A program made the position numbers and the translations under genes. From Anaerolineae bacterium (GTDB lineage Bacteria; Chloroflexota; Anaerolineae; Aggregatilineales; UBA3940), in assembly GCA_016928235.1 (NCBI GenBank), contig JAFGLD010000364.1, positions 1-39,679 on the forward strand: 39,679 bases of DNA, in the 5' to 3' direction. The notes beneath the pieces were generated by a model. That model did not search any database and was not told where the DNA came from. It worked only from the letters and a program-made list of their open reading frames with translations. Positions 23,539 through 31,737 of this stretch are shown piece after piece; the stretch's first letter is position 1, and the number at the start of each line of letters is the position of its first letter.

Positions 23539-23975
23539 AAATCCTCGTTATCCACAACACATTAAGTCTTCAGCCGATTTTAGATTGAGCTTGAACCTTG
23601 TCTCCGTTGTGATGATTGCTTGCCAGATTTCTGATGTGGGTCTCTCTCGTTTAGCGAAAAGCGGTAAACAGGCAATCGATCCAAGAAGCTGTCTGAGAAG
23701 TTGTGGCAAAGACCTCAGAATGCCTTCACATTCAAGGGAAGCCATGCTTTTGCAAGCAAAATGATGCGCTGTCACCATGGGGATGAGGTCAAACGGGGCT
23801 CCTTACACACGCTATTGCTGCCATACTGCTGCCATACTCCTACCATACTCCTGGCCTTTTCAGCCCGTGTCCTGTCTCCTTCCACCCATCCTGGATATCT
23901 TCTCAATCATTCGAGGAACACTGTCTCTGGCACGACATTTTTACGCATAAAAAGGTATTGAAGAACGTGACACTA
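23539..23975. other. Gene-free spacer, possible transposase remnant
   Basis: No credible gene is seen. The plus-strand frame 23567-23764 without a start codon reads SLNLVSVVMIACQISDVGLSRLAKSG, which has the feel of an N-terminal transposase fragment, then loses sense. A minus-strand frame at 23548-23778 has no ribosome site. An 11-bp tandem repeat lies at 23819-23851. Confidence 0.35.
23819..23851. repeat. Three 11-bp tandem repeats
   Basis: The units are TGCCATACTGC, TGCCATACTCC and TACCATACTCC, with CCATACT repeated every 11 bases. The spacing equals about one helical turn. No promoter is evident beside it. Confidence 0.75.
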
Positions 23976-24035
23976 CATTCTGTTGACATTTCCCTATATT
24001 TAGGGTGTGGGTTTTAAGTACTAATCAACAGAACC
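23976..24035. repeat. Short inverted-repeat element, family 2 copy A
   Basis: The left end TTCTGTTGACA (23978-23988) is an imperfect inverted copy of the right end TCAACAGAACC (24025-24035). Inside is CCCTATATTTAGGG, itself palindromic, and GGTGTGGGTTTT. In reverse complement it matches 38284-38335 in both ends and in the AAAACCC(A/G)CACCCTAAAT core. It lies 150 bases before the small protein gene at 24185. Confidence 0.7.
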
Positions 24036-24184
24036 TACCCCTTTTTATTGAGAAGATATGCTTTTTAGACAGTTTCTTAGGCCTACGATACCAGGGTTAT
24101 TTCGGATATCTTGCGACAGATTTTGCTTCGAATCTACGTTAATAAAAGTAGAAACTGCAACTGTATATACCCTGGAGGAATGGT

Positions 24185-24412
24185 ATGACCTATATTTCGG
24201 AGACAGATCGAAAAACATTGGATCATCTACTTGGCAAGGCTCTATTAAGTGAGGATTTGCGGAGGGATCTTTTAACTCGCGAGCGTCGATCCTACATTCT
24301 GTCGCGCTTACCTCTCTCATCAAGTACTGTCCACAAGATGATGTTACTCTCTGACGTGCACGAGATTGAGGAATTTGCCGCAAAAATTTACAAGGATATT
24401 TTTACCCCCTGA
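24185..24412 (+). CDS. 75-aa helical small protein, possibly a RiPP-precursor-like family
   Basis: A strong GGAGGA (24174-24179) lies five bases before the ATG, the best ribosome site in this part of the window. The product, beginning MTYISETDRKTLDHLLGKAL, appears wholly alpha-helical and charged, with a pattern LDHLLGKALLSEDLRRDLL followed by a region ending EIEEFAAKIYKDIF. This layout recalls short Franean1_4349-type putative peptide precursors found in Chloroflexota and actinobacteria (leader helix with LL..LRRxLL, later EFA near the end). That likeness is from memory and is weak; no modifying enzyme is beside it. A terminator-like hairpin follows at 24457. It stands alone between two repeats and the phosphoribosyltransferase gene. 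Confidence 0.65.
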   Translation: MTYISETDRKTLDHLLGKALLSEDLRRDLLTRERRSYILSRLPLSSSTVHKMMLLSDVHEIEEFAAKIYKDIFTP

Positions 24413-24456
24413 CCAGTCTATCTACTCGCAGATTGCGCCACCGGGTATTGCCCTGT

Positions 24457-24497
24457 GAGGGCTTGAACCGTGCTTCAAACCCTCATAAGGCATTTTT
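24457..24497 (+). terminator. Probable intrinsic terminator after the 75-aa gene
   Basis: GAGGGCTTGAA (24457-24467) pairs with TTCAAACCCTC (24474-24484) with one mismatch, around CCGTGC, and TTTTT follows at 24493-24497. The rest of the 24413-24743 gap holds no supported gene. Confidence 0.55.
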
Positions 24498-24743
24498 AGG
24501 AATATTCACACAGTTTCAACAGAACCATTCAACTGTATTTTTGCTATTGCTGGGCTCAAGAAAGCATCACTCTAAATATAGAATGAGGCATACCAGCGAT
24601 GGTTTTGGGTGTCTTACACACACAAATGGTAGCTGAGTAGTTGCTCTTCGATCATGCTTGATTCTCGGATACGAAACTTTTGTAGTAGAATGAGGGCTGG
24701 ATTTTGATGTTGACTCGTTCTATTAATGAGAGGGAAACACGGA

Positions 24744-25301
24744 ATGACACATCAACATGATGTCTATCCGGTTGATGTCGCAGGGATAAGGCGCAATCTC
24801 ACCTTGTTTGAAGTTGCTCCCGGCGTACGGATCGCAATACTCAATATTCTAGGCGATACAGAGCTTGTGCAAGCCGCCGCAAAGGCACTAGCCGAAAAAC
24901 TGCGACCCAGCCAGGTTGATGTGATTGTCACCGCTGAGGCCAAGAGCATACCTCTTGCTTACGCATTGGCTGTCGAGATGAATTGCCCGTGGGTAGTCTT
25001 GAGAAAAAACTACAAACCCTACATGGGCGAGGCTTTGCAAGCGGAAACTTTATCTATCACCACAGGAAAGCCCCAAACACTTTATCTAGACGAAAAAGAC
25101 AGTCTTGTCTTAAAAGGTAAGCGCATTGCACTGGTTGATGATGTCATCTCTACCGGTAGCACGTTGCAAAGTATGGACAATATTGTCAGCCAGGCTGGTG
25201 GTTCAGTTGTTGCCCAAGCCGCAGTTTTTACCGAAGGCGATCGATCTCAATGGCAGGATATTATTGCGCTAGGACATCTACCTGTATTTACAAGTGGGTG
25301 A
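24744..25301 (+). CDS. Purine-type phosphoribosyltransferase (APRT/XPRT-like)
   Basis: The product (185 aa from ATG 24744) has the type I PRTase fold. The PRPP-binding motif IALVDDVISTGSTLQ lies near residue 130, with the VDVIVTAEAKSIPLAYALA strand-loop near 60 and VVLRKNYKPYMGEAL near 90, as in adenine and xanthine PRTases. It would make a purine nucleotide from a free base and PRPP, a salvage step in the cytoplasm. The start at 24744 is preferred because GAGGGA precedes it; an ATG at 24726 adds six residues without a ribosome site. The base specificity is not clear, and regulatory PurR-like PRTases are also possible, but no DNA-binding domain is present. It stands alone before a receiver gene. 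Confidence 0.87.
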   Translation: MTHQHDVYPVDVAGIRRNLTLFEVAPGVRIAILNILGDTELVQAAAKALAEKLRPSQVDVIVTAEAKSIPLAYALAVEMNCPWVVLRKNYKPYMGEALQAETLSITTGKPQTLYLDEKDSLVLKGKRIALVDDVISTGSTLQSMDNIVSQAGGSVVAQAAVFTEGDRSQWQDIIALGHLPVFTSG

Positions 25302-25384
25302 GACAGAGTTTGCCGGCTGGTTGACAGTCTCGATCTGGATGGTTTATAGTTGGTTAGTAATTCTTCGAAGCAAGGAACAGAAAC

Positions 25385-26194
25385 GTGGCCCGCATTCTCG
25401 TTGTTGACGACGAACCTGATGTTCGTGAACTCTTCAATATTACCCTCAAGATGGCCGGTCATGAGACCGATACCGCTAAACACGGACAGGAAGCACTAGA
25501 TAGGCTTGCCACAGAAAGCCCTGATCTGATTGTGCTTGACCTGATGATGCCTCATGTGGACGGCTTCTCCTTCCTGGCTCATGTTCGTGGTGAGATGTCT
25601 ACAAAGCCTATGCGGGTCCTGGTGGCAACTGCGAAAGTACTTGAAGATGCCGATCAGGAAAGACTTGGTGATTGGCCTGTTGTCGGTGTGCTGAATAAGG
25701 GAGAACTTGATATTGGCCAGATGGTCATGGTTGTGACCACAGCGTTAAGCAAAAGCCCTCTTAAAGTAGAAGCCGCGGCAACACCGGAACCAGAGAAAGC
25801 CGAAACAACAGAGGTAGTTCCAGTCAAACCAACACCGGAAGCAACCAGTACGCCTTCTCAACCTGCTGTCGGCAAACCAACCACTGCGCCTCCCCCTCAG
25901 CCTTCAGACAGTCCGTCGTTTTCCTCTACATCCCCGTCTGCGGATAGTGCAGCCGGTAAGTCAGATGAAACATCTGACAAAAGACCCTCTACAGATGCCA
26001 AACCGGAGGTGACGCCGGCCCAGCCGCAACAAAGTTCCGGCGAAACCGGCTCATCATCAGACAAGCCAACGAGAGCGGCGCAGAAAGACATCTCGACCAA
26101 ACCCTTAAGCGAGGAAAAAGCTGCTCCACAACCGCCGAACGAGTCTAAGGACAGCTCAGAAGACAAACCGGTGGTGCCCAAGAGCGCCCCATAA
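25385..26194 (+). CDS. Response-regulator receiver protein with a long disordered tail
   Basis: A receiver domain covers residues 1-120: RILVVDDEPD with the acidic pair, LIVLDLMMPHVDG with phospho-acceptor Asp52, VATAK and LNKGE with Lys105. From about residue 125 to 269 the sequence is low-complexity, rich in Pro, Ser, Thr, Glu and Lys, with no domain I recognise. A GTG start follows AAGGA by nine bases. No kinase is adjacent. The tail may be a flexible tether or interaction region and is unusual for a cytoplasmic receiver; similar composition is seen in the linkers of the exported proteins here. It could be a single-domain regulator of movement or of another kinase. Confidence 0.88.
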   Translation: MARILVVDDEPDVRELFNITLKMAGHETDTAKHGQEALDRLATESPDLIVLDLMMPHVDGFSFLAHVRGEMSTKPMRVLVATAKVLEDADQERLGDWPVVGVLNKGELDIGQMVMVVTTALSKSPLKVEAAATPEPEKAETTEVVPVKPTPEATSTPSQPAVGKPTTAPPPQPSDSPSFSSTSPSADSAAGKSDETSDKRPSTDAKPEVTPAQPQQSSGETGSSSDKPTRAAQKDISTKPLSEEKAAPQPPNESKDSSEDKPVVPKSAP

Positions 26195-26573
26195 CCCTTC
26201 GAACCACCTGCCGGAAGAAAACATCTGCAAATTAATTCGGTGACGGTTGAATCCGATCGAGTTGTTGATGAACGAACTGATAGCTGCGCAGGAAGGCGCA
26301 CTCCTATGCGTTGAGTAAGAAATTTGACCGCTCAAATCTCTCGCCTGATGAAGCATCCTGGTTAATCTTCTTAATAGTAGACTTTATCGGAAATAACTGA
26401 GTTACAGATAAAACAACCCGGATTTTACACATAGCACACCTATTGCCGATAAAGTCTGTTAAAGAAACCCACGTTTTGCACGCCGAAAACAGTCAGTCAG
26501 ATGCGAAAAACCTGATGTCTTGGTTGGTGATCTCCGGATTATTGAGAAGACACGTAAAAAACCTCTGCCGGGC
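26195..26573. other. Intergenic region carrying MITE-like copy 2
   Basis: Apart from the repeat at 26378-26458, nothing convincing is seen: frames here are short and lack start signals. The region separates convergent genes, so no promoter is expected. Confidence 0.5.
26378..26458. repeat. MITE-like 81-bp palindromic repeat, copy 2
   Basis: The ends AGACTTTATCGG and CCGATAAAGTCT are perfect 12-bp inverted repeats, extending imperfectly to about 20 bases. It is the inverse of 242-322 with 70 of 81 matches. The left end reads TA, the right end TG. It lies between convergent genes. Confidence 0.85.
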
Positions 26574-26981
26574 TCAAAACTTATTGACCCTGGCACCGAC
26601 CATCGCTACAACAATCAGCATCAATGCTCCTCCAGCGTCGATACCGGTTACTATATCGTCGGGCTCGTAGGCAATCGCAATGATCACTTTGACGATGAAC
26701 AGGATAACGGACGCGATCATCGACATGACCAACATATCATCAATGATTTTGTCACCTACCCGTCGCAGCATCCACGATCCTTGCCAGACAGTCAACCCCC
26801 AGGCAATTATCCAAAAGGCCCATTGGAAGATCTCATGTCCTGCCACAGTACCCGTGTGATCATCACCAAAAGCCAATGTCAATGCAGGGGGGATGACGAA
26901 TCCCAACACCGTGGGGACACCAACGACAATTCCTGTCACTCTGAAAATTGCCGGCCAATCAAAACGAGGCTCATCCGCCAT
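26574..26981 (-). CDS. Four-helix membrane protein, unknown function
   Basis: The 135-aa protein has about four hydrophobic segments: FRVTGIVVGVPTVLGFVIPPALTL-like near 13-36, FQWAFWIIAWGLTVWQG near 52-69, MLVMSMIASVILFIVKVIIAIA near 83-104 and GGALMLIVVAMVGA near 117-131. AAGGAG lies nine bases before the ATG. It is the last gene of a minus-strand series with the DinB-like gene (25 bases upstream) and the SDR gene. I do not recognise a family; length and helix count suggest a small integral membrane protein without catalytic motifs. Confidence 0.75.
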   Translation of the reverse strand: MADEPRFDWPAIFRVTGIVVGVPTVLGFVIPPALTLAFGDDHTGTVAGHEIFQWAFWIIAWGLTVWQGSWMLRRVGDKIIDDMLVMSMIASVILFIVKVIIAIAYEPDDIVTGIDAGGALMLIVVAMVGARVNKF

Positions 26982-27006
26982 GAGTCACTTCTCCTTTTCG
27001 ATATGT

Positions 27007-27531
27007 TCAGGTAGTATTTTCATCCAATGGAGCATTTGCCTCACCGGCAATTGCTCGTACCGTCTCGATTGTGATGCCTCCCAGATTGGGCTGCCGAACA
27101 TTCATCAGCATTAAATAGGTGTTCAGCTGAGACCGATGATGGATCTCGTGTTCGAGCATAGCAAGTAGAAATCTCCATGCTGTTGTCGGAATATTGTCAT
27201 CCGGCCGGCTACACTTTGCTTTTAAGATAGAGTTAGGCAGCGGACGCAACAGATCAAGCGCTTCTTCTGTTTTATGATGAAAGTAAGATAATGCCTCATT
27301 CCAGGTGGTAGCCGAGATCTCGTATTCATCGACTTCCCATATGCCAATGGCAATTGCCCCGGCGTACATAAGATGCCCGGCTGCGATCCGGCAGATGATC
27401 TCGGCAGGAGAAAGCTCACCCGGCCAGGGACGCCATTGTGTTTTTTCTAAAGGAACAGCATCGACCACCCACTGCGTTCGTCGCCGTTGGCCATGAAAAC
27501 TTTTGATGAACTCTTCAATGTCTGTGATCAT
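27007..27531 (-). CDS. DinB-like four-helix-bundle protein
   Basis: The start at 27531 follows GAGGT by nine bases; a longer frame to 27678 lacks a site and would overlap the upstream gene. The 174-aa product reads MITDIEEFIKSFHGQRRR at the start, ELSPAEIICRIAAGHLMYAGA in the middle and MLEHEIHHRSQLNTYLMLM near residue 130. The His pattern, with one in the middle and HxxHH near the end, fits the DinB/YfiT metal-binding bundle, a family with thiol-dependent transferases as well as proteins of unknown role. It lies 52 bases after the SDR gene and 25 before the membrane protein gene. Substrate unknown. Confidence 0.8.
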   Translation of the reverse strand: MITDIEEFIKSFHGQRRRTQWVVDAVPLEKTQWRPWPGELSPAEIICRIAAGHLMYAGAIAIGIWEVDEYEISATTWNEALSYFHHKTEEALDLLRPLPNSILKAKCSRPDDNIPTTAWRFLLAMLEHEIHHRSQLNTYLMLMNVRQPNLGGITIETVRAIAGEANAPLDENTT

Positions 27532-27583
27532 TGTCTCACTACCTCGCTGGGCACGGTGGATCCCAAATCGACCCGGCTTAGGA

Positions 27584-28612
27584 CTACGCTGGTGAGACGC
27601 GGGCTGTCCGGATTCCCCATTTTTGGAGGTAATTATTCTGAATATACCACTCATACGTATCACGTACACTCTCTTCAAAGGGCCTGTTTTTCAAGCCTAG
27701 TTCGTTGACGGCCTTTTGGTTGTTGTAATAGAGGTGTTTATGGCTGAGAAGCACACGTCCACAGTCAGCCGGCAGGTTGAGTCCTAATCGGTGTGCCGAC
27801 CATATCAAACCTGCCTTTAACACGAGCGCCCAGCCCGGCACTTCAACGATCTCCGCGGAGACGCCAAGAGCCCGGCTGACATGTTGTACAACCTCAACAT
27901 GCGTCATATTGTGGCCGGTCAGCAGATATCGCTCTCCCGGCTTGCCTCTTTTTGCCGCGGTGATGTGGGCATCGACACAGTCGCGTACATCGATCAAATT
28001 CAGCCCACCGCAGGGAACGAATAGTCTGGGTGATGGCGACTTGAGCACCTGAACCACAATCTCTCCTGTGTTGAACTTGAGATCGCGTGGCCCTATTGCC
28101 GTCGAAGGCAAGACACTCACTACTTCCAAACCATGCCGGACAAACTCTGTCATCATCTGATCGACCAGATATTTGCTGTAGCCATAAGGAAAAAGATGGG
28201 GCTTAAGGTTGAATCGATCGCCTTCATCGAGAAGAGGCCTTCCTTCTCTGGGTATACCCAAAGAGGTCGATGAACCAGTAATGACCACCCGTTTGACACC
28301 CGCCTGCCGCGCTGCCTGCAAGACGTTTCTGGTCCCTTCGACGTTAACCCGGTGGACTGTTTCGGCTGGAAACTGCCAATAGTTTGCAATTGCTGCTACG
28401 TGAAAAACCCAATCGATGCCTTTCATAACTAATGGCAGCGATTCGGGGAATAGGATGTTTCCTGTTACAAAGGAAATGTCCAACCCCTGGGCAGCATCAC
28501 CAGGCGAGTTCGATCTGCGCAGTCCCACAACATCCACACCATGCTCTATAAGCGCGGCGGACAGATTAGAGCCTATAAATCCTGTACTGCCGGTGACGAG
28601 TACTCGAGTCAT
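27584..28612 (-). CDS. NAD(P)-dependent epimerase/dehydratase (extended SDR, HpnA/DFR-like)
   Basis: From ATG 28612 the 342-aa product starts MTRVLVTGSTGFIGSNL, the Rossmann GxxGxxG of extended short-chain dehydrogenases. VFHVAAIANYW, VKRVVITGSSTSLG with the catalytic Ser region, and YGYSKYLVDQ with the YxxxK pair follow. The later RDCVDAHITAAKRGKPGERYLLTG pattern is seen in dihydroflavonol-reductase-like and hopanoid-associated HpnA-like proteins. The substrate, a sugar nucleotide or a ketone, cannot be given. No Shine-Dalgarno is visible before the ATG; an upstream frame to 28693 has no better start. It heads a three-gene minus-strand operon. Confidence 0.87.
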   Translation of the reverse strand: MTRVLVTGSTGFIGSNLSAALIEHGVDVVGLRRSNSPGDAAQGLDISFVTGNILFPESLPLVMKGIDWVFHVAAIANYWQFPAETVHRVNVEGTRNVLQAARQAGVKRVVITGSSTSLGIPREGRPLLDEGDRFNLKPHLFPYGYSKYLVDQMMTEFVRHGLEVVSVLPSTAIGPRDLKFNTGEIVVQVLKSPSPRLFVPCGGLNLIDVRDCVDAHITAAKRGKPGERYLLTGHNMTHVEVVQHVSRALGVSAEIVEVPGWALVLKAGLIWSAHRLGLNLPADCGRVLLSHKHLYYNNQKAVNELGLKNRPFEESVRDTYEWYIQNNYLQKWGIRTARVSPA

Positions 28613-29004
28613 GTCGAAGTTTTGAATACAGTCATTTCCATTTAACATCCTCAGACAAATTATACACCGACCCGGCTTTGTCTGCCGGGACATACTCGGT
28701 GATTTCCGCTGCGATGTGCTGGTGTCATATTTGTTTCTCTTGGACGTATTTACTTTGTACCTTATTTTTCAGTTGCATCAAAATGCTGTCGCAAGAAGAC
28801 AGCCTGGTCGCCATCAAATCAGACAAAAAAAATCGACGGTCAAAGCACCTTCAACTGATTTTCCAGGCAGCATCTTAACAATTGCGACTCTTTTTGGTGC
28901 TTGTGACGTTATGCATACGTAGATGAGACAGGTTTGCTTGATGTTTGGGCTGGCAAGAGAGTCGTACACATAGGCAACACAATCAGGGATGATTGAGGGT
29001 GAGG
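28613..29004. other. Divergent intergenic region, no gene seen
   Basis: About 390 bases lie between the SDR gene and the SUMF-domain gene, which are transcribed apart. Two overlapping plus-strand frames near 28678-28922 lack ribosome sites and look like chance. The region presumably contains both promoters, though no clear boxes are seen. Confidence 0.4.
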
Positions 29005-29991
29005 ATGAACAGGGAAGACATAGCGAATAGATCGTCTGTCCGCTTGCTGGATCTTGATCATGATAAGCAGATCGAGAAAGGCTTCAAGTCGATCTTGGCA
29101 GCAATGGCTGCCGAAAAATCAGTGTTCAACATTCGTATAGGACAACTCATAGGCATGCTGGCAGTAATATCGTCAGTCGGAGTATGGTGGCTCAGCAGTC
29201 GAAACCACCCGTTCGATATCCAATCGCCAGTTCTTATGGTGGATGTTCCGATAGCTGAGGAGCCTGGCATGCCATCATCATTGGCTGTTTTGTCCGGCCA
29301 GGCATCGACGCCTTACCCCCAGCATAATGCCGATTGGACACCAGTGACGAAGACATTTGATGGAATCGAGATGGTGCTTGTACCGGCAGGGTGTTTTGTG
29401 ATGGGCAGTGATAGTGGTAGCCATGATGAAAAGCCTGCCCACCAACAGTGCTTTGACGAGCCTTTCTGGATCGATCGCACTGAAGTGACCAACAAACAAC
29501 ATGGCGCATACGGCTACTGGCATGGTCCGGAACAACCACGAGAGAACATCTCCTGGCTTTTGGCGCAGACATTTTGTCAGTCTCGTGGCGGTCGCCTGCC
29601 CACAGAGGCTGAATGGGAGTATGCTGCCCGCGGGCCAGAAAACCTGGAATATCCTTGGGGTAACACCTTCGATGGGAACAAGGTTGTCTGGTATACATTT
29701 GAGACAGTAGCTGTTGCCGGCAAGCCTGAGGGAGCATCGTGGGTGGGCGCTTTGGACATGAGTGGTAGCGTCTGGGAATGGGTCAGCAGTGTTTATAAGC
29801 CTTATCCCTACAATTCGACAGACGGACGAGAGGTAGATGTTGTTGTCAACCGTTCTGATGAACGTGTGCTGCGGGGAGGATCATGGGAGATCACCGACGC
29901 AGATAACCTTCGGATGGCCAATCGATTCAAGGCTTATCCTGACGATTGGGGGTATGGGCTGATCGGATTCCGGTGCATGAAATCTTATTGA
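29005..29991 (+). CDS. Membrane-anchored SUMF1/formylglycine-enzyme-fold protein lacking the cysteines
   Basis: The 328-aa product has a cytoplasmic N-terminus, one membrane segment near residues 46-64 (GQLIGMLAVISSVGVWWLS) and an outer SUMF1-type domain: GIEMVLVPAGCFVMGSD, FWIDRTEVTNKQ, RGGRLPTEAEWEYAARGPENLEYPWGN, SGSVWEWVSS, RVLRGGSWEI and GFRCMKSY. True formylglycine-generating enzymes carry a Cys pair near the RxxYR region; here that stretch reads NLRMANRFKAYPDDWG, with no Cys, so sulfatase activation is unlikely. The part between VTNKQ and ISW is shorter than usual. A binding or other non-catalytic role is more likely. Start choice: ATG 29005 after GAGG; a TTG frame adds four residues. 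It is 64 bases before the glycosidase gene. Confidence 0.85.
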   Translation: MNREDIANRSSVRLLDLDHDKQIEKGFKSILAAMAAEKSVFNIRIGQLIGMLAVISSVGVWWLSSRNHPFDIQSPVLMVDVPIAEEPGMPSSLAVLSGQASTPYPQHNADWTPVTKTFDGIEMVLVPAGCFVMGSDSGSHDEKPAHQQCFDEPFWIDRTEVTNKQHGAYGYWHGPEQPRENISWLLAQTFCQSRGGRLPTEAEWEYAARGPENLEYPWGNTFDGNKVVWYTFETVAVAGKPEGASWVGALDMSGSVWEWVSSVYKPYPYNSTDGREVDVVVNRSDERVLRGGSWEITDADNLRMANRFKAYPDDWGYGLIGFRCMKSY

Positions 29992-30055
29992 ACAATCTTG
30001 CGCATAGGCGCTGTCTGTTTGCCTGACTTTCATCAGGCCAGCTACAATCCAGCCT

Positions 30056-31204
30056 ATGCATAAACAGTATTTCTATCAAGCACTGAAGCCTGTTTTTCGT
30101 ATAGCTGGGCCATGGCTGTTGAGAGGCATTATCCTGGCAGGCATCCTGCGGATATTGGCTCATCCACAACCCTATGTTATTGCGGGCCCACAACAGACTG
30201 TCGAGACCCGGCATTCGATTACCTGTGTCCACACTCGCCTGACCGATGAGGTCGAGGAGTGGAAGATCCAACGCAACCTTCAATTAGTAAGAGAGATGGG
30301 CGCTACGACCATCATTGAGTTTATGCCCTGGTTATACATCGAAGAAGAACAAGGCTATTACAACTGGGGGCGTTTCGATCCGGTGGTCAAACATGCCCGT
30401 ACACAGGGTCTAACCATCATCACGCGGGTCGGGATGGTGCCTGCTTGGGCACAACCTGATGGCGGCAACCCGGATGCCAATCTCATGATGAACTATCTTG
30501 TTCCTGAACACTACGCTGATTTTGCGCGTTTTGTGGAGGAATTTACTCGCCACTACAAAGGTCAAATCGATCACATCATCATCTGGAACGAGCCCAATCT
30601 GACTTTTGAGTGGGGATACCAGCCGGTAGAGCCGGAAAATTACATCAATCTGCTCAAAGTCGCCACGTCGGCGGCGCGACGAGGCAATCCCGATGTGGTT
30701 GTGCTGGCTGGGGCTCTGGCTCCTACACTGGAGCCGGTCGGCAGCCAATATGGTATGAATGATCTTGACTATCTCTCCAGGCTTTATGCGCTTGGTTTCA
30801 AGGATTATTTTGACGTGCTGGCCGCGCACACCTATGGCCTCAAGTTCCCACCGGAGGAACCGCCAGCACCGGATGTGCTCAACTTCAGGCGCGTCGAGCT
30901 GCTTCGCCAGATTATGCTGGATAATGGGGATGGGGATAAGCCCATCATCATTACCGAATCAGGCTGGAACGATCACCCTCGCTGGACAAAGGCCGTCAGT
31001 CCCGGCCAACGGATCACCTATACCATCGAGGGTTTCGAGTATGCTGAGGACAACTGGCCCTGGATCGACAATCTATGTGTGTGGGCTTTTCGATATCCCA
31101 GGCCGGTCAACAGCTATCCGGATTACTTCACGCTGGTCACGCCCGACTTTGCCGTTAAGCCGATCTATTATGAGCTGCAATCCTGGGCGCGCGGATGGGA
31201 TTGA
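30056..31204 (+). CDS. Clan GH-A glycoside hydrolase (GH39/GH5-like), anchored or secreted
   Basis: The 382-aa protein has a weak signal-anchor near residues 18-36 (GPWLLRGIILAGILRILAH) and a (beta/alpha)8 barrel. IIIWNEPN gives the acid/base Glu179 and IIITESGWND the nucleophile Glu301, the two strand-4 and strand-7 glutamates of clan GH-A. FMPWLYIEEEQGYYNWGRFDPVV near 90 and HTYGLKFPPE near 258 resemble GH39-like and related family members. A retaining glycosidase on extracellular polysaccharide is likely; the sugar is unknown. The ATG at 30056 has no ribosome site; TACAAT at 30043-30048 lies so close that the mRNA could be leaderless. It follows the SUMF-fold gene by 64 bases. Confidence 0.85.
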   Translation: MHKQYFYQALKPVFRIAGPWLLRGIILAGILRILAHPQPYVIAGPQQTVETRHSITCVHTRLTDEVEEWKIQRNLQLVREMGATTIIEFMPWLYIEEEQGYYNWGRFDPVVKHARTQGLTIITRVGMVPAWAQPDGGNPDANLMMNYLVPEHYADFARFVEEFTRHYKGQIDHIIIWNEPNLTFEWGYQPVEPENYINLLKVATSAARRGNPDVVVLAGALAPTLEPVGSQYGMNDLDYLSRLYALGFKDYFDVLAAHTYGLKFPPEEPPAPDVLNFRRVELLRQIMLDNGDGDKPIIITESGWNDHPRWTKAVSPGQRITYTIEGFEYAEDNWPWIDNLCVWAFRYPRPVNSYPDYFTLVTPDFAVKPIYYELQSWARGWD

Positions 31205-31407
31205 CCCGGTAAAGGATAAGGCAGAAGATATCCTCACTAAACCAAAACGGCCAACCTCAGATCATTTCCTGTGCTTCGGATCGCAATCTGTGGCGCTCAA
31301 TCATAGCCCTGGCATGTCAGGAAAAAGATCATGGTCTTTTTTGCAAGAGGGCAAGAAGTGTTTCTATAGCTGTTTGAACGTTAAGCTTAAAATGACACTG
31401 ATGCTCA

Positions 31408-31737
31408 TCAAATCTGCATCCGGCTGAAACGAAACCCATAGATCGGGGTCACTTGATTCCCCCTGTTCAAACATGGCAATGTTCCTCCGGACTGTTCCGG
31501 AAACAGCGGCTCGCAAGCAGTTTTCATAGCGCGATCTTGCAGCCACGCCATCTGTCGCGCAAGATTGTTGGCGCGATCCGACCACAACAGTGCGCTGTCC
31601 ACATCGTTGCATGCTAAGGCAGCCTTATATGCGCGCCTGGCTGCGTCGTATTCAGCAACAAGCTCGGCCTCCGAGGCTAGTAATGGCTGCTGTCGATGTG
31701 CCTTCTGGGCCCGGGCAAGATTATCAAGGATAGACAT
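31408..31737 (-). CDS. Small helical protein, unknown function
   Basis: The 109-aa product starts MSILDNLARAQKAHRQQPLL and has Ala-, Arg- and Glu-rich helices (ELVAEYDAARRAYKAALACN, SALLWSDRANNLARQMAWLQDRAM) in its first 75 residues, then a less regular C-terminus. AAGG lies four bases before the ATG at 31737, slightly close. The helical pattern and long open frame support a gene, but no family is recognised. It is convergent with the glycosidase gene. The 200 bases between hold nothing evident. Confidence 0.55.
   Translation of the reverse strand: MSILDNLARAQKAHRQQPLLASEAELVAEYDAARRAYKAALACNDVDSALLWSDRANNLARQMAWLQDRAMKTACEPLFPEQSGGTLPCLNRGNQVTPIYGFRFSRMQI

Noticed and set aside
23567..23764. 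Start-less frame resembling a transposase fragment
   Set aside because: Only about 25 residues look meaningful; no second half, no element ends matched to it. Left as a note in the spacer.
24433..24636. 67-aa plus-strand frame
   Set aside because: It overlaps the terminator hairpin and has no ribosome site.
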